Of a DNA stretch of 64,000 bases, positions 35,293-45,495 are shown piece after piece. The stretch lies in NCBI RefSeq assembly GCF_014199255.1, contig NZ_JACIJF010000003.1, positions 124,001 to 188,000 of the forward strand. The letters run 5' to 3'. The translations under genes were made by a program, and so were the position numbers. Source of the DNA: Sphingomonas xinjiangensis. Lineage in GTDB: Bacteria > Pseudomonadota > Alphaproteobacteria > Sphingomonadales > Sphingomonadaceae. The first letter of the stretch is position 1; the number at the start of each line of letters is the position of its first letter. Under the pieces are notes generated by a model. The model saw only the letters and a program-made list of their open reading frames with translations, was not told the DNA's origin and searched no databases.

Positions 35293-36285
35293 ATGACCAC
35301 ACCCAACGGACCGACTTTGCTGGGCGTCGATGTGCTGTGGGTCGCCACGCTGCTCGCCGCCGTTTGCGCCGCCGCGGTGGTCTTCGCGATTTACACTGCG
35401 CTTTCCGTGCGCGACCCGATGGCAAAGCGCGTCAAGGCGCTGAATGACCGCCGCGAGCAGCTAAAGGCCGGCATCACTGCGTCCACCAGCAAGCGGCGTG
35501 CGAAGCTGGTGCAGAAGAGCGAAGCCTCGGACCGCATTCGCTCGCTACTTTCTGGCATGAAGGTGCTCCAGGACGAGCAGCTCAAGGTCGCCCAAGTCAA
35601 GCTGCTCCAGGCCGGTATTCGCCGCAAGGAATGGGCTGTCGGCGTTATTTTTGGACGGCTGGTGCTGCCGATCGTGCTCGGCGGCATCATGGGCTTCCTG
35701 GTCTATGGCACCAACAGCTTCGCCGAATGGTCGCCGATCAAGCGCTACCTCATCGTCGCAGGCTCGCTGATCCTGGGCTACAAGGCGCCCGACATCTACC
35801 TCAAGAACGCGATCCAGAAGCGCAGCCATGCGATCCGCAAGGGCCTCCCCGACGCGCTCGATCTGCTGGTGATCTGCGCCGAAGCGGGCCTCACCGTCGA
35901 TGCTGCCTTCGCTCGGGTTTCGCGCGAGCTGGGCAAAGCCTATCCCGAGTTGGGCGAAGAATGCTCGCTCACCGCAATTGAGCTGGGCTTCCTGACCGAT
36001 CGGCGCCAGGCGTTCGATAATCTTGCCAAGCGCATAGACCTGGAGGCGGTGCGCGGCGTGGTCACCACCATGATCCAGACCGAGAAATACGGCACTCCGC
36101 TCGCCTCGGCGCTACGCGTGCTTTCTGCCGAGTTCCGCAACGAGCGCATGATGCGCGCCGAGGAAAAGGCCGCGCGCCTGCCCGCGATCATGACCGTGCC
36201 GCTGATCCTGTTCATCCTGCCGGTGCTGTTCATCGTCATCCTGGGTCCGGCCGCCTGCTCGATCAGCGACGCGCTCATCAAGTGA
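35293..36285 (+). CDS. tadC: Inner-membrane platform protein TadC (T2SS-F family)
   Basis: The 330-residue protein is four bases downstream of tadB. It has a GspF domain with 'RKGLPDALDLLVICAEAGLTVDAAFARVSRELGKAYPELGEE', membrane helices near 12-35, 115-155 and 300-322, and the TadC-typical 'MTVPLILFILPVLFIVILGPA' at its C-terminus. It ends the recognisable pilus operon; no TPR protein, TadE/G or pilin gene follows. Confidence 0.92.
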   Translation: MTTPNGPTLLGVDVLWVATLLAAVCAAAVVFAIYTALSVRDPMAKRVKALNDRREQLKAGITASTSKRRAKLVQKSEASDRIRSLLSGMKVLQDEQLKVAQVKLLQAGIRRKEWAVGVIFGRLVLPIVLGGIMGFLVYGTNSFAEWSPIKRYLIVAGSLILGYKAPDIYLKNAIQKRSHAIRKGLPDALDLLVICAEAGLTVDAAFARVSRELGKAYPELGEECSLTAIELGFLTDRRQAFDNLAKRIDLEAVRGVVTTMIQTEKYGTPLASALRVLSAEFRNERMMRAEEKAARLPAIMTVPLILFILPVLFIVILGPAACSISDALIK

Positions 36286-36364
36286 ACTGAACCCGAATCG
36301 CCGCGCACGCGTTGGCGGTTTGGGGCAGGCACCGCCTCCCCCCAGCAACAAGGGAGGTCGTTCC

Positions 36365-36910
36365 ATGCAGGATTTGCCGTTTCAAACGCCTACGCAATGG
36401 GCGGCGCTCGCGGTCGCGCTGATCGCCGGGCTGCTGCTTGGGCTCGCGCTGGCGCCGCGGCACCGCAAGTGGCGCGACCGCTATCATGGCGAGGAACTTG
36501 CGCACAGCAGCTTCCGCACCCGCGCCGAGACCGAGCTGAAGGAGCGCAACACCCGCGTGCGTGCGCTCGAAGAGGAAAACCTTCGTCTGCGCGAAACGCT
36601 GGACAAGGGCGGCGTTGCACTACCAGCCGGCGCCGCGGCGGTCGCGGCGACCGGATCCAGTGGTTGGTTCGGGCGCGGCGGCGACGATCTCACCCGCATT
36701 CGCGGCATCGACGAGACGCGCGCCAAGCAGCTCCACAAGCTCGGCTTCAAGAGCTTCGCCGACCTTGAGGACATGCGCCTCGACCAGGCGCTCACCGCCG
36801 AGCAGAAGCTGGGCATGGGCCCTGGCGCCATCGCCGCGGCCGGCTGGCGCGAACAGGCCAGCCTGCTGCGCACCGGCCGCCACGAGGAACACGCCAAGCG
36901 CTACGGATAA
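36365..36910 (+). CDS. Membrane-anchored helix-hairpin-helix protein
   Basis: ATG 36365 is preceded by an excellent AAGGGAGG ribosome site, so longer frames are rejected. The 181-residue protein has one membrane helix (about 12-30), a charged coiled-coil stretch (40-80, 'RTRAETELKERNTRVRALEE') and a C-terminal helix-hairpin-helix domain ('DDLTRIRGIDETRAKQLHKL', 'LTAEQKLGMGPGAIAAAGWREQASLL'). This order is seen in alphaproteobacterial proteins often labelled as predicted 5' nuclease-like. DNA binding near the membrane is plausible; no catalytic residues are evident. Confidence 0.75.
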   Translation: MQDLPFQTPTQWAALAVALIAGLLLGLALAPRHRKWRDRYHGEELAHSSFRTRAETELKERNTRVRALEEENLRLRETLDKGGVALPAGAAAVAATGSSGWFGRGGDDLTRIRGIDETRAKQLHKLGFKSFADLEDMRLDQALTAEQKLGMGPGAIAAAGWREQASLLRTGRHEEHAKRYG

Positions 36911-36915
36911 GGCCC

Positions 36916-36940
36916 GATCCTCCCCTTTTTGGGGAGGATC
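36916..36940. terminator. Hairpin between convergent genes
   Basis: A perfect 10-bp stem (36916-36925 with 36931-36940) with a TTTTT loop lies between the HhH gene and ppdK. There is no T-tract after the stem on either strand, so it may act as a 3'-end stabiliser or weak bidirectional terminator. Confidence 0.5.
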
Positions 36941-36943
36941 GCC

Positions 36944-39592
36944 TTACTTCCGCAAGGCCGCCTGCGCTGCCGCAAGTCGGGCAATCGGCACGCGGTACGG
37001 TGAAGCCGACACGTAATCGAGGCCCGTCGCCTCGCAGAACGCAATGCTCGCCGGATCGCCACCATGCTCGCCGCAGATGCCCAGCTTGATGTCGCCGCGC
37101 GTCTTGCGTCCCCGCTCGGCGGCGAGCGCGATCAGTTCGCCCACGCCTTCGACGTCCAGGCTGACGAACGGGTCCTTGGCGTAGATGCCCTTCTCGACAT
37201 AGCTGGTCAGGAACCGTGCCGCATCATCACGGCTAACGCCCAGAGTCGTTTGAGTCAGGTCGTTGGTGCCGAACGAGAAGAACGCGCCCACCTCGGCGAT
37301 CTCGCCAGCCTTCAGTGCCGCGCGCGGCAGCTCTATCATCGTGCCGACCAGATAGTCGACGCGCTTGCCCGTCTCGGCGAATACCGCCTCGGCCGCCTTG
37401 TCGACCACAGCCTTCATCAGCTCCAGCTCGCGCTTCGTCGCGACCAGCGGGATCATGATCTCAGGCACGGGCGCTTCATCCAGGCTGACCGCCGCCTCGA
37501 AGATCGCGCGCGCCTGCATCTCGTAAATCTCGGGATAGGTCACGCCCAGCCGGCAGCCGCGATGCCCCAGCATCGGGTTGAACTCGTGCAGCTCGGCCGC
37601 CCGTCGCTTGAGCACCTCGACATCAACCGACGCGGCCTGCGCCACTTCGGCGAACTCGGCCTCTTCATGCGGCAGGAACTCGTGCAGCGGCGGATCGAGC
37701 AAGCGGATGGTGACCGGCAGCCCAGCCATCACTCTGAAGATCTCGGCAAAGTCGCTGCGCTGCTCGGGCAGCAGCTTTTCGAGCGCCGCGCGGCGGCCCG
37801 CTTCGTCCTCGGCCAAGATCATCTGGCGCACGGCGGTGATCCGCGCACCTTCGAAAAACATGTGCTCGGTCCGGCACAGCCCAATGCCCTCGGCACCGAA
37901 GTCGCGCGCAGTGCGGCAATCCAGCGGGGTTTCGGCATTGGTGCGCACCTTCAGCCGGCGCTTGGCATCGGCCCATTCCATGAGCGTACCGAAATCACCC
38001 GACAGTTCGGGCTGCACCGTGGGCACTTCGCCGAACATCACTTCACCGGTCGTGCCGTCGATCGTGACGATATCGCCCTCCCGCACTTCGCGGCTCCCCA
38101 CGCGCAGCATCTTCTCGCGCGCATTGATCGCCAGCGTGCCCGCACCGGAGACGCAGGGGCGTCCCATGCCGCGCGCCACCACCGCGGCGTGGCTGGTCAT
38201 CCCGCCGCGCGCGGTCAGGATGCCCTTGGCCGCGTGCATGCCGTGAATATCTTCAGGCGAGGTTTCGATGCGGATCAGGATCACCGCCTCGCCTGCCGCC
38301 GCGCGCTTCTCGGCGGTGTCGCTGTCGAACACCGCCTTGCCCGACGCCGCGCCGGGTGACGCTGGCAGCCCCTTGGTCAACACGTCGCGCGGCGCGTCAG
38401 GGTCGAGCGTGGGGTGAAGCAGCTGGTCGAGCGCCTGTGGATCGACGCGCAGGATCGCTTCCTCGGTCGAGATAAGCCCTTCATTGGCCATGTCGACCGC
38501 GATTTTGAGCGCCGCCTTGGCGGTGCGCTTGCCCGACCGCGTCTGAAGCATCCACAGCTTGGCCCGCTCCACCGTGAACTCGATGTCCTGCATGTCGCGA
38601 TAATGCGTTTCAAGGGTGTCGAACACGCCCGCCAGCTGGGAATAAACCTCCGGCATGGCTTCTTCCATCGACGCCGGCTTGGCCCCTGCCCGTTCGCGCG
38701 CGGCGAGGGTCAGATATTGCGGGGTACGGATGCCCGCCACCACGTCTTCGCCCTGCGCATTGATCAGGAACTCGCCATAATAAGCGCGCTCGCCAGTGGA
38801 CGGATCGCGCGTGAAAGCGACCCCGGTGGCTGAAGTCTCGCCCATGTTGCCGAACACCATCGCCTGGACGTTCACGGCCGTGCCCCAGCCGCCCGGAATG
38901 TCGTTCAGCCGGCGATAGACCTTGGCGCGCTCCGACTGCCACGATCCGAACACCGCGCCCACCGCACCCCAGAGCTGGTCGTGCACGTCCTGCGGGAACG
39001 GCTTGCCCCACAGTTCCTCGACCAGCGCCTTGTACTCGGCGACGAGGCCCTGAAGGTCCTTAGCGGAAAGTTCGGTGTCAAGCGCGAAGCCGCGATCTTC
39101 CTTGGCGATCTCCAGCGCTTCCTCGAACCGGCCGTGATCGAGCTCCAGCACCACATCGGCATACATCTGGATGAAGCGGCGATAGCTGTCCCAGGCGAAG
39201 CGGTCGTCGCCCGAGGTGGCGGCGAGGCCCTGCACCGTCTGGTCGTTCAGGCCCAGGTTGAGCACCGTGTCCATCATGCCAGGCATCGACACGCGGGCGC
39301 CCGAGCGGACCGAGACCAGCAGCGGATCGGCCGCGTCGCCGAAACGCTTGCCGGTGATCCCCTCGATATGGGCGATGCCGTTCGCGACTTCGGCCTTCAC
39401 GCTGTCGGGGAAGGTCTCGCCTTCCTCATAATAGCGGGTGCACATTTCGGTCGAAATGGTGAAGCCCGGGGGCACCGGCAGGCCGATCGACGCCATTTCC
39501 GCTAGGTTGGCACCCTTGCCTCCCAGAAGGTTCTTGTCGCCCGCGCCGCCGTCGGAAACCCCACCGCCGAAACGGTACACATACTGAGTCAT
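36944..39592 (-). CDS. ppdK: Pyruvate, phosphate dikinase
   Basis: The 882-residue enzyme interconverts pyruvate, ATP and phosphate with phosphoenolpyruvate, AMP and pyrophosphate. ATG 39592 is chosen because AAAGGGA sits at the right distance. Domains: ATP-grasp N-terminal half ('NLLGGKGANLAEMASIGLPVPPGFTIS'), the phosphohistidine domain with 'GGMTSHAAVVARGMGRPCVSG', and the PEP-binding barrel with 'GLCRTEHMFF', 'MLGHRGCRLGV' and the catalytic Cys of 'GICGEHGGDPASIAFC'. Length is normal. Location downstream of glyQ-glyS is typical of sphingomonads. Confidence 0.96.
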   Translation of the reverse strand: MTQYVYRFGGGVSDGGAGDKNLLGGKGANLAEMASIGLPVPPGFTISTEMCTRYYEEGETFPDSVKAEVANGIAHIEGITGKRFGDAADPLLVSVRSGARVSMPGMMDTVLNLGLNDQTVQGLAATSGDDRFAWDSYRRFIQMYADVVLELDHGRFEEALEIAKEDRGFALDTELSAKDLQGLVAEYKALVEELWGKPFPQDVHDQLWGAVGAVFGSWQSERAKVYRRLNDIPGGWGTAVNVQAMVFGNMGETSATGVAFTRDPSTGERAYYGEFLINAQGEDVVAGIRTPQYLTLAARERAGAKPASMEEAMPEVYSQLAGVFDTLETHYRDMQDIEFTVERAKLWMLQTRSGKRTAKAALKIAVDMANEGLISTEEAILRVDPQALDQLLHPTLDPDAPRDVLTKGLPASPGAASGKAVFDSDTAEKRAAAGEAVILIRIETSPEDIHGMHAAKGILTARGGMTSHAAVVARGMGRPCVSGAGTLAINAREKMLRVGSREVREGDIVTIDGTTGEVMFGEVPTVQPELSGDFGTLMEWADAKRRLKVRTNAETPLDCRTARDFGAEGIGLCRTEHMFFEGARITAVRQMILAEDEAGRRAALEKLLPEQRSDFAEIFRVMAGLPVTIRLLDPPLHEFLPHEEAEFAEVAQAASVDVEVLKRRAAELHEFNPMLGHRGCRLGVTYPEIYEMQARAIFEAAVSLDEAPVPEIMIPLVATKRELELMKAVVDKAAEAVFAETGKRVDYLVGTMIELPRAALKAGEIAEVGAFFSFGTNDLTQTTLGVSRDDAARFLTSYVEKGIYAKDPFVSLDVEGVGELIALAAERGRKTRGDIKLGICGEHGGDPASIAFCEATGLDYVSASPYRVPIARLAAAQAALRK

Positions 39593-39751
39593 CAACATCC
39601 CTTTGCCGAAGCGTCACCTGGGTGATCGTTTCGCTATCGCACCTGCGAACAGGAAGGAAGCGCTGACCGCGTTGTCAGGTTCCAAGTAGAGGAAGATGAT
39701 TGCGGTGTCAGCGAAGTCCTTGAGCAGAAAGGCTGAATTGTCCGATAAATC

Positions 39752-41986
39752 TTAGCCGTCGATCCGTGCAAAATCTGCGACATTGTGCACTGCACCCCGC
39801 ATACGAGCGAGCAGCGCGAGCCGCGCCTCGCGCTTGGCAGGATCGGCGTCATTCACCGTCACCTTGTCAAAGAACGCGTCGATCGGCGCGCGCAGGCTCG
39901 CCAGCGCGGCCATCGCACCGGCAAAGTCCTCGCGCTGGATCGCCACGGCGGCCACCGGCTCAGCAGCATCGAGCGCGGCGATCAGGTCGACCTCCTCGGG
40001 TAATGGCTGGTATCCGAGCGCGAGAGCCCCGCTTTCACCACCATCGTGGCCTCGAGCCGCGGCGGAGACGTCATAGCCCTCCTTTTTGAGGATGTTGGCA
40101 GCACGCTTGTAGCCGGCAAGGAGATTGGTACCGTCTTCGGTGGTGACGAAGGCCTGAAGCGCGTGGACACGCGCGAGCAGGCGGACGAGATCGTCCTCGC
40201 CGCCCAGTCCGAACACCGCGTCAATCAGGTCGTGGCGGACGCCGGCCTCGCGCTGCTGGACCTTGAGGCGGTCGGCGAAGAAGTCGATTGATGGCGCCGG
40301 ATGCAGCCCGGAAGAACCCACGCCGGCATAGAAGGGCGCGTCGGCCGCGACCGGAAGTGCCAGAACCTCGGCACCGTCGGCCATCAGCCGTTTGGTGTCA
40401 CCGCTAACCTCCAGGTACATCGGCTCGACCGGCACCGGCCTGCCAAGCGCGCGCAGGCAGGTCTCCAGATGCAGGTCGACCGCTTTGGTCAGGCACTTGC
40501 CCAGTTCGCCGCGCAGCCCGTTGGCGGTGATGAGCCGGATCACGCCCAGCGCCGCGCGCCGCAGCGCGAACGGGTCTTTCGACCCCGTCGGCGGCTCGTC
40601 AATCAGGAAAAAGCCGCGCAGTGTATCCAGCTTGTCCGCCAGGCTCACCGCCACCGTCACCGGCGCGGCAGGCACCTCATCCCCCTGTCCGACCGGCTTG
40701 TAATGGTCGCGCACCGCCTCGGCGACCGCCGGGTGCTCGCCCTGCGCTGCGGCGTAATAGCCGCCAATCAGCCCCTGGAGCTCGGGGAACTCGCCGACCA
40801 TGCCAGTGACGAGATCCGCCTTTGCGAGGCGCGCCGCGCGCTCGGCGAGATCGGCGTTGGCGCCCTGGACAATCCCCTCCTCCACCAGCCAGCGCGCCAG
40901 CTTGGCGACGCGTTCGACCTTGTCGGCGACCGTGCCCAGCTTGTCGTGGAACACGATCTTCGCGAGCTTGGGGCTTAGATCCTCCAGTCGCGTCTTGAGA
41001 TCGGTGTCGTAGAAGAATTTGGCGTCGCTCAGCCGCGCGGCGAGCACCTTCTGGTTGCCCTCGACGATGCGCGCGCCATCGTCGCTCGCGTCGATATTGG
41101 CGGTGCAGACAAAGGCGTTGGCAAGCTTGCCGCTCGCGTCGGCGCAGACGAAATATTTCTGGTTCACGCGCGCGGTGAGCTGGATCACCTCGGGCGGCAC
41201 CTCCAAGAAGCTCTCGTCGAAGCGGCCGAGCAGCGGCACCGGCCATTCGGTTAGACCGGCATTCTCGAACAGCAGCCCCTCGTCTTCGATCAACGTGAGG
41301 CCGGCCTTCTTCGCCGCCATCTTGGCGCCCAGCGCGATGATGTTGCGGCGTTCGGCGCCGTCGACCACGACGTGGCACATGCGCAGCTTTTCGACATAAT
41401 CGTCGGCGCTGCCAATCGTGATCACGCCCGGGTGATGGAAGCGGTGGCCGACCGTCGCGGCGCCACTCTGCACGCCGGCAATCTCGAACGGCACCACATC
41501 CTCGCCCAGGATCGCGACGATGCCTTGGAGTGGGCGGACCCAGCGCGGGCTCTCGGTCGATTGCGACGCGGCGCCCCAGCGCATCGACTTGGGCCAGGCA
41601 AAGGCGCGGATCACGGCCGGGACCGCTTCCGCGATCACGTCGGCAGTAGCGCGGCCGGGCTTGTTCACGACCGCAAAGTAGACGCCGTCCCGCTCGACGA
41701 GTTGGTCCTGGGTAAGGCCGGTCTTGCGGAGAAACCCTTCCAGCGCCTGGGGTGGCGCGGAGGTGCGCGGCCCCTTGCTCTCCTCCGACACGGCCGCCGT
41801 CTGCTCGGGCAGTCCGCGCGCGATCAGCGCTAGCCGGCGCGGCGTGGCATAGGTGACGGTCTCGGCGGCCTTCAGCCCGGCCTTGTCGAGCTCGGCGGCG
41901 AACAGCCTTGCCAGGTCCTCCCGCGCGCGCTCCTGCATGCGGGCGGGAATCTCTTCGGAGCGAAGTTCGAGGAGGAAGTCGGTCAT
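39752..41986 (-). CDS. glyS: Glycyl-tRNA synthetase beta subunit
   Basis: The 744-residue protein begins 'MTDFLLELRSEEIPARMQERAREDLARLF', the GlyS signature, with 'TYATPRRLALIARGLP' and 'EWPVPLLGRFDESFLEVPPEVI' further in. A C-terminal anticodon-binding region ends 'FFDKVTVNDADPAKREARLALLARM'. It pairs with GlyQ to charge tRNA-Gly. The two genes are usually close; here a 223-bp inverted-repeat element lies between them. Confidence 0.96.
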   Translation of the reverse strand: MTDFLLELRSEEIPARMQERAREDLARLFAAELDKAGLKAAETVTYATPRRLALIARGLPEQTAAVSEESKGPRTSAPPQALEGFLRKTGLTQDQLVERDGVYFAVVNKPGRATADVIAEAVPAVIRAFAWPKSMRWGAASQSTESPRWVRPLQGIVAILGEDVVPFEIAGVQSGAATVGHRFHHPGVITIGSADDYVEKLRMCHVVVDGAERRNIIALGAKMAAKKAGLTLIEDEGLLFENAGLTEWPVPLLGRFDESFLEVPPEVIQLTARVNQKYFVCADASGKLANAFVCTANIDASDDGARIVEGNQKVLAARLSDAKFFYDTDLKTRLEDLSPKLAKIVFHDKLGTVADKVERVAKLARWLVEEGIVQGANADLAERAARLAKADLVTGMVGEFPELQGLIGGYYAAAQGEHPAVAEAVRDHYKPVGQGDEVPAAPVTVAVSLADKLDTLRGFFLIDEPPTGSKDPFALRRAALGVIRLITANGLRGELGKCLTKAVDLHLETCLRALGRPVPVEPMYLEVSGDTKRLMADGAEVLALPVAADAPFYAGVGSSGLHPAPSIDFFADRLKVQQREAGVRHDLIDAVFGLGGEDDLVRLLARVHALQAFVTTEDGTNLLAGYKRAANILKKEGYDVSAAARGHDGGESGALALGYQPLPEEVDLIAALDAAEPVAAVAIQREDFAGAMAALASLRAPIDAFFDKVTVNDADPAKREARLALLARMRGAVHNVADFARIDG

Positions 41987-41992
41987 TTCAGC

Positions 41993-42215
41993 CCACGCGA
42001 AGGCGCGAAGGCGCCAAGAGAGGAAGTTAGGAGGTTCGCGCAGAGGCGCAGAGGCGCAGAGGCACGCAACCCGGCGGCGTCAGCCGCCCCTACATTGGCA
42101 AGAGGCTTGGCAAGCGGTACGAGTCGAGGGCCGCTGGCGCGGCAAGCACGCATCTCTGCGCCTCTGCGCCTCTGCGCGAACCTCTTCTTCTCCGCGCCTT
42201 CGCGCCTTCGCGTGG
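41993..42215. repeat. Long inverted-repeat element between glyS and glyQ
   Basis: Two pairs of arms face each other. The outer arms, 41993-42014 and 42194-42215, are perfect over 22 bp. The inner arms, 42031-42061 and 42154-42184, are perfect over 31 bp and contain three tandem GCGCAGAG units. The ~90-bp centre holds a small perfect hairpin (GGCGGC/GCCGCC, 42073-42088) and two TTGGCAAG copies. No open frame fits. It resembles a non-autonomous mobile or REP-like element, or could form a large cruciform or transcript hairpin. The glyQ-glyS message would include it. Confidence 0.88.
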
Positions 42216-42221
42216 AACCAA

Positions 42222-43115
<894 letters not shown>

Positions 43116-43182
43116 GTCCGGTGCTTTGGCGTGCCGGCCCCGCGTTGACAAGGCGGCAGTGGCGGCTCTCTAGGCTAAGCCC

Positions 43183-44061
43183 ATGTTCCGCGCCCTCCTC
43201 CTCGGGCTCGCGCTGCTGGCTGTCGGCGGCTGCGGGTCCAAGCACGCCGCCCACGACGCCGATCCCGCTTTGTGGGTGGTGAAGGACGCCGACACGACAA
43301 TCTATCTGTTCGGCACGGTGCACATGCTCAAGCCCGGCTTGAGCTGGTTCGACGATGGTGTTCGCAAAGCGTTCGACGAAAGTGGCGAACTGGTGATGGA
43401 AGTGGTGATGCCGCCCGAAGGCGAGATGCAGGCCTTGGTGAGCGAGCTCGGCATGACCGCGTCGGGCCCCGCCCTGCCCGATCAACTGCCGGCGGACGCG
43501 GTGGAGAAGATGCATGAGACGCTTACGAAAGCAGGCTATCCCGCCGAGACGCTAGACCGCGCCGAGCCATGGCTGGCCGCGACGATGCTGTCGTCGATGC
43601 CACTGCGCGAGCTCGGTTATGACGAGAAGGATGGGGCTGAACAGGTGCTGACCGCCGCGGCCAAAACAGCGGGCAAGCGCGTGTCGGGGCTGGAGACCGC
43701 GCGCGAACAGCTGGGCTATTTCGATGCGCTGCCGCTTCCGGCCCAGCGCGCGTTGCTGCTCGACACGCTCCAGGAGCTGCCGAACACCGGCGCCACCGTC
43801 GACAAGATGGTGGCCGCGTGGAGCAAGGGCGATGCCGACGGGCTGGCAGGGATCATGAACGAGGATCTTGCCCGCTCGCCCGAACTTGCCAAGGCGCTGC
43901 TGGAAACGCGCAACCGCAATTGGGCGGGCTGGATCACCCGGCGGATGCAGCAGCCGGGTACCGTCTTCGTCGCAGTGGGTGCCGGGCATCTGGCGGGCGC
44001 GCACAGCGTGCAGGCGATGCTTGCGGCGAAGGGGCTGAAGGCGGAACGGGCGAACTACTGA
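43183..44061 (+). CDS. TraB/GumN-family lipoprotein
   Basis: The 292-residue protein has a lipoprotein signal ('LLAVGGCGS', Cys17) and the TraB/GumN fold: 'LWVVKDADTTIYLFGTVHMLKPGLSWFDD' with the GxxH motif, a repeated 'VSGLETAREQLGYFDALPLP', and the C-terminal 'NRNWAGWITRRMQQPGTVFVAVGAGHLAG'. Related proteins (Tiki, TraB) include metal-dependent proteases; activity here is inferred at best. It is probably periplasmic and membrane-tethered. Confidence 0.85.
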   Translation: MFRALLLGLALLAVGGCGSKHAAHDADPALWVVKDADTTIYLFGTVHMLKPGLSWFDDGVRKAFDESGELVMEVVMPPEGEMQALVSELGMTASGPALPDQLPADAVEKMHETLTKAGYPAETLDRAEPWLAATMLSSMPLRELGYDEKDGAEQVLTAAAKTAGKRVSGLETAREQLGYFDALPLPAQRALLLDTLQELPNTGATVDKMVAAWSKGDADGLAGIMNEDLARSPELAKALLETRNRNWAGWITRRMQQPGTVFVAVGAGHLAGAHSVQAMLAAKGLKAERANY

Positions 44062-44185
44062 TCCTCGCCGGCCGGGGAGGATTGCGGAAGCCCGCCATTT
44101 CCGCTACAGGCCGGCGCTTCCGTGCCAGGGTCATCCCTGGAGGCCTGGCCGGGAATGAAACACTTTAGCACATTGGAATCGACAC

Positions 44186-44788
44186 ATGAGCGAAACGCTT
44201 ACGCTGTCGGCCGAGACGCGCGAACAGGTTGGCAAGGGAGCCTCCCGTTTGCTTCGTCGTGAAGGCCGCGTCCCCGCCGTGATCTATGGCAACAAGGCAG
44301 ATCCCGTCAGCATCCACCTGAACGAGCGCGAGCTCCAGAAGCTGCTCAACACCGGGCACTTCTTCAACTCGGTCGTGATGGTCAATGGCGAGCGCACGCT
44401 GCCTAAGGACGTGGCGTTCGACGTCGTGACGGACCGTCCGCTCCATGTCGATTTCCTGCGCATCTCCGAGCACGCGACCGTCACCGTCCAGGTGCCGATC
44501 GTGTTCGTCGACGAAGACGAGGCTCCCGGCCTGAAGCGCGGCGGCGTGCTCAACATCGTCCGTCACGAGCTGGAGCTGGTGGTCGACGCGGCTGACATCC
44601 CCGACCAGATCGAGATCTCGGTCAAGGGTCTGGAAGTCGGCGACTCGCTGCACATCTCCGCCGTCACCCTGCCCCAGGGTGCGACCTCGGCGATCACCGA
44701 CCGTGACTACACGATCGCGACCGTGGTTGCCCCGTCGGCGCTCAAGTCGAGCGAAGGCGAAGCCGAGACCGAAGCCGCCGGCGCATAA
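44186..44788 (+). CDS. rplY: 50S ribosomal protein L25 (Ctc form)
   Basis: The 200-residue protein is the long L25/TL5/Ctc form. An N-terminal 5S-rRNA-binding domain ('[37 protein letters not shown]') is followed by a beta domain ('[37 protein letters not shown]') and an acidic tail '[10 protein letters not shown]'. It is followed by pth, a very common pairing, though a terminator intervenes. A small hairpin (CCAGGG/CCCTGG, 44125-44140) sits in its leader. Confidence 0.95.
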   Translation: MSETLTLSAETREQVGKGASRLLRREGRVPAVIYGNKADPVSIHLNERELQKLLNTGHFFNSVVMVNGERTLPKDVAFDVVTDRPLHVDFLRISEHATVTVQVPIVFVDEDEAPGLKRGGVLNIVRHELELVVDAADIPDQIEISVKGLEVGDSLHISAVTLPQGATSAITDRDYTIATVVAPSALKSSEGEAETEAAGA

Positions 44789-44814
44789 CGCCCGCGAACT
44801 TCGCGGTTCAAAAG

Positions 44815-44849
44815 ATCGCCTCCGCACCCTAGGTGCGGGGGCGATTTTC
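44815..44849 (+). terminator. Rho-independent terminator of rplY
   Basis: A 14-bp stem (44815-44828 with 44832-44845, one G-T pair) with a 3-nt loop leads into a TTTTCGTTT tract. It lies between rplY and pth, so pth is read either from read-through or from its own promoter. Confidence 0.88.
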
Positions 44850-44865
44850 GTTTGGGAGTGTTGGC

Positions 44866-45435
44866 ATGCAGCTCTGGGTCGGCCTGGGCAATCCGGGGCC
44901 GCAATATGCGATGCACCGGCACAATGTCGGGTTCATGGCGCTGGATGCCATCGCCGAGGTGCATGGCTTTTCCACGCCCAAGAAGCAGTTCCAGGGCTGG
45001 ACCCAGGAAGGCCGGATCGGGCCGGAGAAGATCATCCTGCTCAAGCCCGCGACCTTCATGAACGAAAGCGGGCGCGCCGTGCGCGCGGCGATGGACTTCT
45101 ACAAGCTGACGCCCGGCGATGTGACGCTGTTCCACGACGAGCTCGACCTGGTGCCGATGAAGGTAAAGGTAAAGACCGGCGGGGGCACCGCCGGGCATAA
45201 CGGCCTGCGTTCGACCGACGCCCATATCGGCCCGGACTTCCGCCGCATCCGGATCGGTATCGGCCACCCTGGGCACAAGGACCGCGTTACCGGCTATGTG
45301 CTGGGCAACTATGCCAAGAGCGAGATCGAGCCGCTGACTGACATGCTGGGTGCCATCGCCGCCGAAGCCGAATGGCTGGCCAGGGGCGACGATGCACGCT
45401 TCATGAGCGACGTGGCCTCGCGGCTTCAGGACTGA
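44866..45435 (+). CDS. pth: Peptidyl-tRNA hydrolase
   Basis: ATG 44866 follows a GGGAG ribosome site; upstream in-frame starts would lie in the terminator. The 189-residue enzyme frees tRNA from stalled peptidyl-tRNA. Family residues are present: 'LWVGLGNPGPQYAMHRHNVGFMALDAI' (catalytic His in RHNVG), 'LLKPATFMNESGRAV', 'LFHDELDLVP' and 'GGGTAGHNGLRST'. Confidence 0.96.
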   Translation: MQLWVGLGNPGPQYAMHRHNVGFMALDAIAEVHGFSTPKKQFQGWTQEGRIGPEKIILLKPATFMNESGRAVRAAMDFYKLTPGDVTLFHDELDLVPMKVKVKTGGGTAGHNGLRSTDAHIGPDFRRIRIGIGHPGHKDRVTGYVLGNYAKSEIEPLTDMLGAIAAEAEWLARGDDARFMSDVASRLQD

Positions 45436-45442
45436 TGCCGAC

Positions 45443-45472
45443 AAAAAGGGGCCCCGGTCACCCGGAGCCCCT
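45443..45472 (-). terminator. Terminator for the TbpB-like lipoprotein gene
   Basis: The stem AGGGGC/GCCCCT (45447-45452 with 45467-45472), extended inward by CCGG/CCGG, is followed on the minus strand by TTTTT. It serves the minus-strand gene ending at 45496 and may also stop pth transcription. Confidence 0.75.
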
Positions 45473-45495
45473 CCTCTGCTAGCCTGTCCGGCCGC

